DNA of 64,000 nucleotides. It comes from an uncultured Lachnospiraceae bacterium. GTDB lineage: Bacteria > Bacillota > Clostridia > Lachnospirales > Lachnospiraceae. Within the stretch, counting starts at the first letter, position 1. Every line of letters begins with the position of its first letter. Positions 1 through 8,542 of this stretch are shown here, piece after piece. Location of the stretch: assembly GCA_947628225.1 (NCBI GenBank), contig CANQYY010000011.1, positions 17,098 through 81,097 of the forward strand. The letters are read 5' to 3'. The notes beneath the pieces were generated by a model, which worked only from the letters and a program-made list of their open reading frames with translations, was not told the origin of the DNA and searched no databases. The translations under genes were made by a program, and so were the position numbers.

Positions 1-459
1 TGCGGCGCCAAGGTGGTGGCGAAGGCAGATCCGAATGAAAGAGTGGGCGTTTTGTGCAAGGAGGATGGCAAACCATCGATTGTAGAGTATTATGAAATGA
101 CAGAGGAAATAATCCATTCCAAGGATGAAAATGGGAAATTGCTGTATAATTATGGCGTTATCCTGAATTATCTGTTTGAAGTGGATACTTTGGTAAAAAT
201 CATGAACCAAAATATGCCGGTGCATATAGTAGAAAAAAAGATCCCGTATCTGGATGAAAACGCCCGGCTGGTAAAACCGGAGGAGCCAAACGGTTATAAA
301 TTTGAAACGCTGATCTTAGATATGATTCATATGGTGGATAATTGCCTTTCTTTTGAGGTGGAACGGGAAAAGGAGTTTGCCCCGATCAAGAATCGGACCG
401 GGGTGGATTCTCTGGATAGTGCAAGGGAACTGATGAAGAAAAACCATATTGAATTGTAG
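1..459 (+). CDS. UDPGP-family nucleotide-sugar pyrophosphorylase, C-terminal part (5' end outside window)
   Basis: The reading frame is open from base 1, so the gene begins upstream of the window; the GTG at 13 is internal. About 152 C-terminal residues are present. They resemble the eukaryote-like UDP-N-acetylglucosamine/UDP-glucose pyrophosphorylase family: a sugar-binding segment with GYKFETLILD and a closing FEVEREKEFAPIKNR segment, where the family has a conserved VxREEEFxPxKN stretch. The family joins UTP to a hexose-1-phosphate in the cytoplasm to make a UDP-sugar for the cell envelope. The hexose cannot be decided from this fragment. A strong promoter for rho follows 14 bases after the stop. 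Confidence 0.8.
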   Translation, partial: CGAKVVAKADPNERVGVLCKEDGKPSIVEYYEMTEEIIHSKDENGKLLYNYGVILNYLFEVDTLVKIMNQNMPVHIVEKKIPYLDENARLVKPEEPNGYKFETLILDMIHMVDNCLSFEVEREKEFAPIKNRTGVDSLDSARELMKKNHIEL

Positions 460-473
460 GCTGACAGACATAG

Positions 474-503
474 TTGACAGCTTTATCATTCTTACGCTAT
501 AAT
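474..503 (+). promoter_or_regulatory. Sigma-70/SigA promoter for rho
   Basis: TTGACA (474-479) and TATAAT (498-503) match both consensus hexamers, with an 18-bp spacer. It gives a leader of about 105 nt before the rho start, long enough for autoregulation. No clear hairpin was recognised in the leader. Confidence 0.8.
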
Positions 504-618
504 AATGGCATCATAAAATCTTTTATATGTCAGATATATTTTGTCTTTACGATCAAATTTTTCCCACTCGCAATACGGTGATGGTAAAACCGGCAAGAAA
601 GCAGAAAGGAAGTAAGGT

Positions 619-2109
619 ATGGATTTAACAAAAATGACTTTAAATGAGTTAAAGGAACTGGCAAAGGAAAAAGGGATTAAAAGGGTGACCGGGCTTCGGA
701 AGCAGGAGCTGGCAGCGAAAATTGCCGAGGAAATGAAGCAGGAAGAGAAGCCGAAAAAACAGGAAAACATCATCGGCAGGGAGCGTAAGAAAAGGGAAGA
801 AAAAGAGGTTGGCAGGGAGTCTAAGGCAAAAGAAGAGAAGGGGCAGGAAAGGGCGGCTCAGAATACGAATTACCACCACGGATTCCACAGGCAGCGTTAT
901 CACGATGGTACCGACGGATTGATTTCCATTGTTAAAGACAGGCAGATAGCAGATGTGCACCCAAAGGAATTAAAAGATTTGGATAGCGGCATCACGAAAA
1001 ACGGAATTTTGGAAATCATGTCGGAGGGATATGGTTTTATCCGCTGCGATAATTTCCTTCCGGGTGAAAACGATGTCTATGTGGCGCCGCAGTTTATCCG
1101 GCGTTTCGGACTGAGGACGGGAGATATTATCGAGGGAAATCTTCGCATCCGTACCCAAAACGAAAAGTTCAGCGCCCTTTTGTATATGAAAAAAGTAAAT
1201 GGCAGACCGGCCGGTTATTTGTACCACAGAAAAAAATTTGAGGATCTGACTCCGGTTTTCCCGGATGAAAGGATTCATCTGGAAACGCCGGGTTCCGGTA
1301 TTTCTATGAGGATGCTGGATCTGATCTCCCCGATTGGAAAAGGGCAGAGGGGAATGATTGTGTCCCAGCCGAAGACCGGTAAGACTACCCTGTTAAAGCA
1401 GATAGCAAAGGCAGTCACAAGAAATTATCCGAAAATGAACCTGATTGTTCTTTTGATTGACGAGCGGCCGGAAGAGGTGACCGATATTAAGGAATCTATT
1501 GAGGGAGAAAAAGTAGAGGTGATTTATTCTACCTTTGATGAATTACCGGAAAATCATAAACGGGTGTCGGAAATGGTAATCGAACGTGCGAAACGGCTGG
1601 TGGAGAGCGGGGAGGATGTAATGATTCTGCTGGACAGCATTACCCGGCTGGCAAGAGCCTATAATCTCACGGTAACGCCAAGCGGAAGAACGCTGTCCGG
1701 CGGCCTGGATCCCGCTGCCCTGCATATGCCGAAGCGGTTTTTTGGCGCCGCCAGAAATATGAGGGAGGGCGGCAGCCTGACCATACTGGCAACTGCCCTG
1801 GTTGATACCGGCAGCCGCATGGATGACGTAGTATTTGAGGAATTCAAGGGAACCGGTAATATGGAGCTGGTACTGGACCGCAGTTTGTCGGAGAAAAGGA
1901 TTTTTCCGGCTATCGACATACAAAAATCCAGCACCAGACGGGAAGATCTGCTTTTAAACAGTGAGGAACAGGAAGCTGTGTTAAAAATCCGCAGGGCATT
2001 GGGCGGTATGAAGGCAGAGCAGGCGCTGGAGCAGATTTTGCATTTGTTTAAAAGAACAAAAACAAATGTGGAGTTTATCGAAACAGTAAAAAAAATGCAT
2101 TTGAATTAA
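619..2109 (+). CDS. rho: Transcription termination factor Rho
   Basis: 496 residues. The order is a SAP-like Rho N-terminal helix bundle (residues 1-45, KMTLNELKELAKEKG), a charged Lys/Glu-rich linker (about 45-90), the cold-shock-like RNA-binding domain (GILEIMSEGYGFIR), then the RecA-type ATPase. The ATPase has Walker A PKTGKTT, LLIDERPEEV, Walker B VMILLDSITRLARAYN, and VDTGSRMDDVVFEEFKGTGN. Rho is a hexameric helicase that ends transcription of untranslated RNA. The ATG has GGAAG upstream. The charged linker is an insertion compared with E. coli Rho and is common in Clostridia. It is transcribed from its own promoter; rpmE follows from a separate one. Confidence 0.97.
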   Translation: MDLTKMTLNELKELAKEKGIKRVTGLRKQELAAKIAEEMKQEEKPKKQENIIGRERKKREEKEVGRESKAKEEKGQERAAQNTNYHHGFHRQRYHDGTDGLISIVKDRQIADVHPKELKDLDSGITKNGILEIMSEGYGFIRCDNFLPGENDVYVAPQFIRRFGLRTGDIIEGNLRIRTQNEKFSALLYMKKVNGRPAGYLYHRKKFEDLTPVFPDERIHLETPGSGISMRMLDLISPIGKGQRGMIVSQPKTGKTTLLKQIAKAVTRNYPKMNLIVLLIDERPEEVTDIKESIEGEKVEVIYSTFDELPENHKRVSEMVIERAKRLVESGEDVMILLDSITRLARAYNLTVTPSGRTLSGGLDPAALHMPKRFFGAARNMREGGSLTILATALVDTGSRMDDVVFEEFKGTGNMELVLDRSLSEKRIFPAIDIQKSSTRREDLLLNSEEQEAVLKIRRALGGMKAEQALEQILHLFKRTKTNVEFIETVKKMHLN

Positions 2110-2117
2110 AAAAGTGC

Positions 2118-2146
2118 TTGCAATCCAATAGAATCCATGGTACAAT
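2118..2146 (+). promoter_or_regulatory. Promoter for rpmE
   Basis: TTGCAA (2118-2123), 17-bp spacer, TACAAT (2141-2146), placed right after the rho stop. An AGGTG Shine-Dalgarno sequence precedes the rpmE ATG. Confidence 0.7.
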
Positions 2147-2219
2147 TATGAAGCATTTTTGAGCAAGACAATTATCCTTTCATATATAAGGAAAATATAA
2201 GTAGTGAGGTGAAAAGAGC

Positions 2220-2420
2220 ATGAGAGAGGGAATTCATCCGGAATATTATCAGGCCAAGGTTATTTGCAACTGCGGAAATGAATTCGTGACAGGATCAACA
2301 AAAGAAGATATCCATGTAGAAGTTTGTTCCAAATGCCATCCATTCTATACAGGACAGCAGAAATCTATGGCGGCCCGTGGTGCGATTGATAAGTTTAATC
2401 GTAAATATGGTTTAAAATAA
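2220..2420 (+). CDS. rpmE: 50S ribosomal protein L31, zinc-binding type
   Basis: 66 residues, the normal length. It has the L31 start ([10 protein letters not shown]) and the two cysteine pairs CNC and CSKC, so it is the zinc-containing (C+) form rather than the zinc-independent RpmE2 type. It sits on the large ribosomal subunit near the central protuberance. It is monocistronic: own promoter upstream and an intrinsic terminator 14 bases after the stop. Confidence 0.97.
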   Translation: MREGIHPEYYQAKVICNCGNEFVTGSTKEDIHVEVCSKCHPFYTGQQKSMAARGAIDKFNRKYGLK

Positions 2421-2434
2421 TTTATCGGAAGGAA

Positions 2435-2463
2435 GGCAGAGTTGATTATCTCTGCCTTTTTTT
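2435..2463 (+). terminator. Intrinsic terminator of rpmE
   Basis: GGCAGAG (2435-2441) and CTCTGCC (2450-2456) form a perfect 7-bp stem with an 8-nt loop, followed by seven T. Confidence 0.9.
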
Positions 2464-2798
2464 TACCATAATAGGAAAGCCCGCCTTGTGCGGAGCGAAA
2501 ACGCTCTGCGTTTTTGATAGCGGCGCGAATCTCAGCCGCCGCTTTTTACCATAATAGGGAAGCCCGCCTTGTGCGGAGCGAAAACGCTCTGCGTTTTTGA
2601 TAGCGGCGCGAATCTCAGCCGCCGCTTTTTTACCATAATAGAAAGGTCCGCCTTGTGCGGAGCGAAAACGCTCTGCGTTTTTGATAGCGGCGCGAATCTC
2701 AGCCGCCGCTTTTTTACCATAATAGAAAGGTCCGCCTTGTGCGGAGCGAAAACGCTCTGCGTTTTTGATAGCGGCGCGAATCTCAGCCGCCGCTTTTT
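2464..2798 (+). repeat. Four-copy ~84-bp tandem repeat made of terminator-like hairpins
   Basis: Units begin with TACCATAATAG at 2464, 2547, 2631 and 2715 (periods 83, 84, 84) and are nearly identical. Each contains GCGGAGCG-AAAA-CGCTCTGC (one wobble pair) followed by GTTTTT, then AGCGGCG - 11 nt - CGCCGCT followed by five or six T. That gives about eight terminator-like hairpins between rpmE and the DUF1385 gene. The last unit ends just before the AAAGGAGA ribosome binding site of the next gene. Open frames across the array on both strands are repeat translations, not genes. Confidence 0.92.
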
Positions 2799-2815
2799 TA
2801 CGAAAGGAGATTGCC

Positions 2816-3898
2816 GTGAAATATTCTGGTATTGGAGGTCAGGCGGTAATGGAAGGCGTCATGATGAAAAATCAGGACGAATATGCCGTGGCCGTTAGAA
2901 AGCCTGATGGAACTATTGAAACCAAAAAGGAAAATTACAAAAGCATCCGGGGAAAATACCGTCTTGCCAACATTCCGATCGTACGGGGAGTCGTTAGCTT
3001 TGTAGAATCTCTGATCCTGGGAGTGAAGACATTAAATTATTCGGCTTCTTTTTTTGAAGAGGAAAATCCCGGAAACGGAGAGAATGAGGAAGAGAAAAAG
3101 GAAAAAAATGACAGTATCCTGATGAGTCTTGTTATGATTTTTGCTGTTGTGGCCGCCATCGGGATTTTTGTGCTTCTTCCTTTTTTTATTTCCGAGGCGC
3201 TGCGGCGGCAGATTCCTTCCACACAGTTGCGCGGCCTGTTAGAGGGCGTTATCCGGGTTGCTCTATTTATTTTGTATGTGAAACTCATTACCATGATGGA
3301 AGATATTAAGCGGGTATTTATGTACCACGGAGCGGAACATAAATCCATTAATTGTATAGAGAACGGCTGTGAACTGACCGTGGAAAATGTACGGCGGCAG
3401 ACCACGGTGCATAAGCGGTGCGGTACCAGCTTTATGCTTCTTGTTATGTTTGTCAGTATCCTGTTTTTTATGTTTATTGCCGTAGGGAACATATGGCTTA
3501 GAATGATTCTCCGTATTTTGCTTGTGCCTGTCATCGCCGGTGTTTCCTATGAATTTATCCGATATGCCGGCAGCCATGACAATAAGGCGATTCATATCCT
3601 TGGGAAGCCGGGACTTTGGTTACAGAGCCTGACTACCGCGGAGCCTACGGACGATATGATCGAGGTGGCGATTGCTTCTGTGGAAACGGTATTTGACTGG
3701 AAAGAATTTATGGCAGCCACAGAAGAAAAGCCGGAAGAAAAGCGGGAAGAAAAACCGAAGAAGAAATCAAAAGGCGTAAAGGAGCAGCCGTCGCAGGAGA
3801 TTGAAATTCTGAACATCGACGACGAGGAAGACGATGAAATCCTAAATGCCCTGGATCGTTATTTTGAAGCGCCGAAAGAGAAGGCGGAAGAAAAATGA
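2816..3898 (+). CDS. DUF1385 (YqhQ-type) membrane protein
   Basis: 360 residues from a GTG at 2816, chosen because AAAGGAGA lies at 2803-2810 and the conserved family motif GGQAVMEGVMM begins at about residue 6. The longer frame would start inside the tandem repeat. DUF1385 features seen: GGQAVMEGVMM, MYHGAEHKSINCIENG, and HKRCGTSF, with hydrophobic segments near residues 105-130, 145-165 and 205-245. The C-terminal ~60 residues are a charged Glu/Lys tail. The biochemical function is unknown. In Clostridia the gene often sits just before prmC and prfA, as here, where its stop overlaps the prmC start by 4 bp. Confidence 0.88.
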   Translation: MKYSGIGGQAVMEGVMMKNQDEYAVAVRKPDGTIETKKENYKSIRGKYRLANIPIVRGVVSFVESLILGVKTLNYSASFFEEENPGNGENEEEKKEKNDSILMSLVMIFAVVAAIGIFVLLPFFISEALRRQIPSTQLRGLLEGVIRVALFILYVKLITMMEDIKRVFMYHGAEHKSINCIENGCELTVENVRRQTTVHKRCGTSFMLLVMFVSILFFMFIAVGNIWLRMILRILLVPVIAGVSYEFIRYAGSHDNKAIHILGKPGLWLQSLTTAEPTDDMIEVAIASVETVFDWKEFMAATEEKPEEKREEKPKKKSKGVKEQPSQEIEILNIDDEEDDEILNALDRYFEAPKEKAEEK

Positions 3899-4725
3899 CG
3901 CTGGAAGAAGTGTTACGGATGGGAAAGGAGTGTCTGCAGCAGGCGGGAATCCCAGAGCCGGACTGGAATGCGTGGTATTTATTTTCCTATTGCTTCCACT
4001 TAGAACGGGGCCGGTACTTTCTTTGCTCCGGGGAAACGGCGGCGGAGGAAAATATCCGGTTTTATGAGGAGCTGATTCAAAAACGGAAAAGCAGGATTCC
4101 TTTAGAATATATTATCCATGAAACGGAATTTATGGGACTTCCCTTTCAGGTAAATGAACAGGTATTGATTCCCAGACAGGATACGGAATGCCTGGTGGAA
4201 GAGGTTTTGAAAATTTCCGAGGGAAAAGAAATTTTAGATCTCTGTACCGGTTCCGGCTGCATTGGCATCAGCCTTGCGAAGCTTGGAAAATGTAAGAGCG
4301 TAACCCTGTCGGATATTTCAGGAGAGGCGCTGGCGACGGCCGGGGAAAACGCCCGGGAAAATCAGGTGGAAGTCCGTCTTATCCAAAGCGATCTGTTTGA
4401 GAGTATTCCGGACAGCTTTGATATTATCGTATCGAACCCCCCCTATATCCCCAGTGGGGAATGGGAGAAGCTGATGCCGGAGGTGCGGGAGCATGAACCG
4501 AAGCTGGCTCTGGACGGCGGCGGGGACGGGCTGGTGTTCTACAGGAGTATCATAGGGAAAATTGGTTGTTTTCTAAGACCGGGAGGCAGTCTTTTTTTTG
4601 AAATCGGATGGAATCAGGGAGTAGAGGTCAGCCGGATGATGGTACAGGCAGGCTTTGATCATGTGGAGGTTAAAAAAGATTTAGCGGGGCTTGACCGCAT
4701 TGTGCAGGGACAATATCGAAAGTAA
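3895..4725 (+). CDS. prmC: Release factor N5-glutamine methyltransferase PrmC
   Basis: 276 residues. It methylates the glutamine of the GGQ motif of release factors RF1 and RF2 using S-adenosylmethionine. The N-terminal helical domain (1-75) is followed by a Rossmann methyltransferase fold with [13 protein letters not shown] and the catalytic NPPY ([11 protein letters not shown]). The ATG overlaps the DUF1385 stop (ATGA), so translation is probably coupled. Its substrate gene prfA lies directly downstream, a common pairing. Confidence 0.95.
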   Translation: MTLEEVLRMGKECLQQAGIPEPDWNAWYLFSYCFHLERGRYFLCSGETAAEENIRFYEELIQKRKSRIPLEYIIHETEFMGLPFQVNEQVLIPRQDTECLVEEVLKISEGKEILDLCTGSGCIGISLAKLGKCKSVTLSDISGEALATAGENARENQVEVRLIQSDLFESIPDSFDIIVSNPPYIPSGEWEKLMPEVREHEPKLALDGGGDGLVFYRSIIGKIGCFLRPGGSLFFEIGWNQGVEVSRMMVQAGFDHVEVKKDLAGLDRIVQGQYRK

Positions 4726-4747
4726 TCGGAAAAGAGGATGGAGCTAT

Positions 4748-5824
4748 ATGTTTGACAAATTGGAAGATATATTATTTCGTTACGAAGAGGTGCTGAAGGA
4801 ATTAAGTGAACCGGAGGTTTTAAATGACACAGCAAAGTACCAGAACCGGATGAAGGAACAGGCGGACCTTGAGCCGATTGTGATGAAATATAAGGAATAT
4901 AAAGAAAAAAAGGCGGGAATCGAAGACAGTCTTGCCATGCTGGAGGAGGAAACGGACGAAGAGCTCCGCGAACTGGCGAAGGAGGAGTTAAATGAGTGCC
5001 GTGCCAGCATTGAGGGCATTGAACAGGAACTGCGTATCCTGTTGCTGCCAAAAGATCCGAATGATGACAAAAACGTAATTGTGGAAATCCGCGCCGGCGC
5101 CGGCGGCGACGAGGCCGCCCTGTTTGCGGCGGATTTATATCGAATGTATTGCAAATTTGCCGAGCGCAGCCATTGGAAGATTGATACAATGAATTCCAAT
5201 GAAAATGGGATAGGCGGTTTCAAGGAAATTGTCTTTATGATTAATGGCAAAGGCGCTTATTCCAAACTGAAATATGAGAGCGGCGTTCATAGGGTACAAC
5301 GTATCCCGGCGACAGAATCCGGCGGGCGGATTCATACCTCTACCGCTACGGTGGCGATTATGCCGGAGGTAGAAGAGGTAGAAGTGGAGCTGGATATGAA
5401 CGACTGTAAATTTGATGTATTCCGTGCCTCCGGAAACGGCGGGCAGTGCGTCAATACTACAGATTCCGCCGTCCGTCTGACCCATATACCGACGGGGATT
5501 GTGATTTCCTGCCAGGATGAAAAATCCCAGTTAAAGAATAAGGATAAGGCGTTGAAGGTTCTCCGCGCCCGCCTGTATGAGTTGGAATGCGCCAAGGCGC
5601 ATGATGCGGAGGCAGAGGAGAGGCGCAGCCAGATTGGTACCGGGGACCGCTCCGAAAAAATCCGGACTTATAATTATCCTCAGGGGCGTGTGACCGACCA
5701 CCGGATTAAGCTGACCCTGCATAAGCTGGATTCGATTATTGACGGAGATATGGAGGAAGTAATCGACAGCCTGATTGCCGCTGACCAGGCGGCGAGATTG
5801 GCGAAAATGAATGAGAATGGTTAA
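4748..5824 (+). CDS. prfA: Peptide chain release factor 1
   Basis: 358 residues from ATG 4748, preceded by GAGGATGGAG; an upstream in-frame ATG lies inside prmC and lacks the family sequence. RF1 reads UAA/UAG stop codons. It has the RF1 selectivity region [14 protein letters not shown] (PAT tripeptide) and the peptidyl-hydrolysis loop [19 protein letters not shown]. The GGQ glutamine is the PrmC target. Most RF1 proteins have GAGGQHVN here; the Asn and Cys are variants seen in Firmicutes. It ends the prmC-prfA operon. Confidence 0.96.
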   Translation: MFDKLEDILFRYEEVLKELSEPEVLNDTAKYQNRMKEQADLEPIVMKYKEYKEKKAGIEDSLAMLEEETDEELRELAKEELNECRASIEGIEQELRILLLPKDPNDDKNVIVEIRAGAGGDEAALFAADLYRMYCKFAERSHWKIDTMNSNENGIGGFKEIVFMINGKGAYSKLKYESGVHRVQRIPATESGGRIHTSTATVAIMPEVEEVEVELDMNDCKFDVFRASGNGGQCVNTTDSAVRLTHIPTGIVISCQDEKSQLKNKDKALKVLRARLYELECAKAHDAEAEERRSQIGTGDRSEKIRTYNYPQGRVTDHRIKLTLHKLDSIIDGDMEEVIDSLIAADQAARLAKMNENG

Positions 5825-5928
5825 AATACGGTTTTTTTGATAAAGTTAAAAAAATAGCAACATTTCCGACCGCTTAACCGTTTGATATATAAAGGGCAGG
5901 GAGTAACCGATATGCATAAAACAGATAA

Positions 5929-5965
5929 GGGGCGTTGCGTTTTTCGCAGCGCCCCTGTTTTTGGC
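5929..5965. terminator. Terminator between convergent genes
   Basis: GGGGCGTTGCG (5929-5939) pairs with CGCAGCGCCCC (5945-5955) through a 5-nt T loop with one G-T wobble. TGTTTTT follows on the plus strand. It lies between prfA (+) and the membrane protein gene (-), so it could serve both. Confidence 0.8.
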
Positions 5966-5987
5966 TGTTTGGGACAGATGCTCCGGA

Positions 5988-6689
5988 TCATTGGAGCGAA
6001 ATTTTTTGTACATCCTGCTCCAGCGCCTTCCTGCGGCGGTGTTCGTGGGCAATTTCTTCCTGAAGTTCGTCCATCTGCCGGAAGATTTCCAAAATGGCTT
6101 CCTGCTCATTCTGAGGTTTCGCAGGTGTTTTTTCCGCCATCCGGTTTTTGAGCTCTTTTTGAAAGAGGGTCTTAAAGATTACCCTGACAGCCGGCTGGAT
6201 GAAAAACAGTTGTGTAAAAAAAGCAAATGGGAAGTTGAAACACATCAATTTCAACCAGTTGGCAAGTAAGGTGAAGATGTTGAAATCCATGTAATACGGA
6301 TAGTAAAGAAACGCTGCGATCAGGCTCATGGCGGGGCACATAATACCGACAGTGGCGCAGATAATGGCAGTTTCAAACAACATCGGGTGGTCTTTGGCAG
6401 GATGAAAGATACGGCGGGCCAGTCTGAATGATGCCGGACTCCCCACTACATTTTCCAGCGCAAAGGCAAAGCAGAATTCAATCAGCACACAGGCCCATAT
6501 GGGCAGATAGGTCCCGAACATATAGATTCCTCCCTGTTTGTCTAAAGCTGCGATGACGCTGGTTGTCTGATTGAGTTCCATCAGGGTATTGCCATTTACC
6601 ACATAAAGACTGAAAAATACATAGGCATGTACAGTAATCAAAACGGTAAGAAAGGCAAATACCATTCTCTGAAGTTGATTTCCAGGCAT
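5988..6689 (-). CDS. DUF2798-like tandem membrane protein
   Basis: 233 residues from the ATG at 6689, chosen over 6722 because ATGGAGGAAAAA gives a good ribosome binding site. Two similar hydrophobic units are visible, each with two membrane segments (roughly residues 10-35, 55-80, 100-125 and 140-170) ending in FxFAxxxxxxxxxPxxRxxxxxxF. This fits a duplicated DUF2798 fold. A charged coiled C-terminal tail follows (about 180-233, rich in Glu and Gln). The function is not known. It is transcribed alone on the minus strand from its own promoter. Confidence 0.6.
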   Translation of the reverse strand: MPGNQLQRMVFAFLTVLITVHAYVFFSLYVVNGNTLMELNQTTSVIAALDKQGGIYMFGTYLPIWACVLIEFCFAFALENVVGSPASFRLARRIFHPAKDHPMLFETAIICATVGIMCPAMSLIAAFLYYPYYMDFNIFTLLANWLKLMCFNFPFAFFTQLFFIQPAVRVIFKTLFQKELKNRMAEKTPAKPQNEQEAILEIFRQMDELQEEIAHEHRRRKALEQDVQKISLQ

Positions 6690-6789
6690 TTTTTCCTCCA
6701 TTTCCACACAAAAAAAATACATCTAGCAGCCGGACAATTTCATAAAACCATACTCTGTAATCAGATTTACGTGCCGGGCACTACATGTG

Positions 6790-6818
6790 TCATTATGTGT
6801 ATATTTATTTTTTTGCAA
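6790..6818 (-). promoter_or_regulatory. Promoter for the DUF2798-like gene
   Basis: On the minus strand TTGCAA (6818-6813), a 17-bp spacer and TAATGA (6795-6790) point toward the membrane protein gene. Confidence 0.5.
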
Positions 6819-6918
6819 GCCTCACTATAGCATATTTTTTTAAAAAAAGCAAGTAAAAAGTGTCCCGCCTCCCTCCCCTGCGCCTTTTTGCCGGAAACGG
6901 CGCGCTGTTTTCTCAGTG

Positions 6919-6948
6919 TTGCCTGAGGTCTGCCTGCTGTGGTATACT
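6919..6948 (+). promoter_or_regulatory. Promoter for the carboxylesterase-GH43 pair
   Basis: TTGCCT (6919-6924), 18-bp spacer, TATACT (6943-6948), about 40 bases before the esterase start. Confidence 0.65.
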
Positions 6949-6988
6949 GTATGCAGAAAAACAGATTTGTTACAGGAAAGGAGCGGCT

Positions 6989-8542
6989 ATGCTCAGGGAA
7001 GTGGAAACAGAAAACGGCAGGGTTCGGGGGATTGAGGCCGCCGATCCCAGGATCACGGCATTTAAAGGGATCCCGTTTGCGGCGCCGCCCGTGGGCGAGA
7101 ACCGGTGGCGCGCCCCGCAGCCGGCGGCGGACTGGCCGGGAGTCCGGGAGGCATACCGGTTTGGCCCGATTGCCATGCAGGATACCCCGGGTCTGGGAGA
7201 TGATATTTATTGCCGGGAATGGCATGTGGATTCGGAAATTGCCATGAGTGAAGACTGCCTGTATCTGAATGTATGGACCGGCGCAAAGAAGCCGGGGGAG
7301 AGGCTGCCGGTGGTGGTGTGGTTTTATGGGGGCTCCCTTCAGTGGGGATACCCGGCAGAGATGGAGATGGACGGGGAACGCCTTGCCCGCAGGGGCATAG
7401 TGGTGGTCACAGTCAATTACCGGCTCAATGTATTTGGCTTTCTGGCTCATCCGGAACTCACGCAGAAGCAGCCGGAGGCTCCCACAAATTTTGGCAGTCT
7501 GGACCAGCAGGCGGGTATCCGCTGGGTGGCGCGCAATATCGCTGCCTTTGGCGGGGATCCGGATAATATTACCATTGCCGGGCAGTCGGCAGGAGGGGGA
7601 AGCGTCCTCAGCCAGATGGCATGTCCGGATAATAGAGGTTTATTTAAAAAGGCGGTAATTATGAGCGCCATGATTCGGAGCCCCTATGAGGAAATAGAAT
7701 TTACAAAGCCGGAGAAGCTGGAAAACGCCGAGGAGAACGGACGCCGCTTTTTCGGGTTTCTGGGCGTTACGTCCCTTGAGGAGGCGAGAAAGCTGGACGC
7801 CGTGTATATCCGGGATAAGTATGCCGAGTATGCGCAGGCCTATCCCCGTATGTATACGGTCTTAGACCGGCAGTTTTGTGTGGGCGATCCGCTCAGAATG
7901 TTTTTAGAGGGGGAGAGCGTTCCGGCGCCTGTCATGGCGGGCAATACCTCGGATGAGTTTCCGGGCTTTCTCACCGCTTCTTCCCGGCAGGAACTCACCG
8001 CAGAGGCGGAAAGATGCTTTGGCAGCCGCGCCGGTGAGTTTCTCGCTTTCCCGGAGGCATTGGAGAGCGACGGGCAGGGGCATTATGCCGTGATAAACGA
8101 AGTTGAGTGCACGGCGAGGAGCGTGTTCAAATACCGCAGGAAAAATGAAAATCCCTGTTATTATTACTGTTTCATGCCGGATATTCCGGGAGAGGATGCT
8201 CCCGGCACATTTCATTCCGTGGATTTGTGGTTTTTCTTTGAAACACTGGCAAAGAGTACAAGACCCTTTGTGGGGAGGCATTATGACCTTGCCAGACAGA
8301 TGTGCAATTACTGGGCAAACTTTATTAAGACCGGCGACCCAAACGGTTTTGATGCGGACGGAAGCCCGCTGCCCCGGTGGCTCCCCTACACGGGAGAGAG
8401 GGCGGCGCAGATGCGCTTTACCAGTGACGGCGCGCAGCTCTGCACGGACGGGGAAACGCCGTTCAAACGGTTTATCATGGAAACAATCCGCGACAGCCTT
8501 ATTTTAGAGAGAGGAGATAGATATGAAAAAACAGGCATTTAA
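6989..8542 (+). CDS. Type-B carboxylesterase (para-nitrobenzyl esterase family)
   Basis: 517 residues from ATG 6989, preceded by AGGAAAGGAG; the 43 residues of open frame upstream carry the promoter. An alpha/beta hydrolase of the carboxylesterase/cholinesterase family. It has EDCLYLNVW, the nucleophile elbow GQSAGGGS (Ser about residue 200), GNTSDEF (acidic residue region) and FHSVDLWF (catalytic His). There is no signal peptide, so it is probably cytoplasmic. It overlaps the GH43 gene by 20 bp and is likely co-translated. The pair suggests removal of ester groups and arabinose or xylose units from plant glycan fragments. That substrate is an inference. Confidence 0.88.
   Translation: MLREVETENGRVRGIEAADPRITAFKGIPFAAPPVGENRWRAPQPAADWPGVREAYRFGPIAMQDTPGLGDDIYCREWHVDSEIAMSEDCLYLNVWTGAKKPGERLPVVVWFYGGSLQWGYPAEMEMDGERLARRGIVVVTVNYRLNVFGFLAHPELTQKQPEAPTNFGSLDQQAGIRWVARNIAAFGGDPDNITIAGQSAGGGSVLSQMACPDNRGLFKKAVIMSAMIRSPYEEIEFTKPEKLENAEENGRRFFGFLGVTSLEEARKLDAVYIRDKYAEYAQAYPRMYTVLDRQFCVGDPLRMFLEGESVPAPVMAGNTSDEFPGFLTASSRQELTAEAERCFGSRAGEFLAFPEALESDGQGHYAVINEVECTARSVFKYRRKNENPCYYYCFMPDIPGEDAPGTFHSVDLWFFFETLAKSTRPFVGRHYDLARQMCNYWANFIKTGDPNGFDADGSPLPRWLPYTGERAAQMRFTSDGAQLCTDGETPFKRFIMETIRDSLILERGDRYEKTGI

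Larger units (their letters stand above)
6690..6988. other. Divergent intergenic region with two promoters
   Basis: About 300 bases between divergent genes. The minus-strand and plus-strand promoters are listed separately. Between them the sequence has an A/T-rich stretch (6800-6850) and a GC-rich stretch (6860-6905) that showed no clear hairpin or operator. Confidence 0.6.

Noticed and set aside
2569..2898. 109-codon open frame across the tandem repeats
   Set aside because: It is a repeat translation with three identical blocks, and it runs into the DUF1385 gene in another frame.
2816..3898. Start of the DUF1385 gene at 2765
   Set aside because: The extra 17 codons come from the tandem repeat; GTG 2816 has the ribosome binding site and the family N-terminus.
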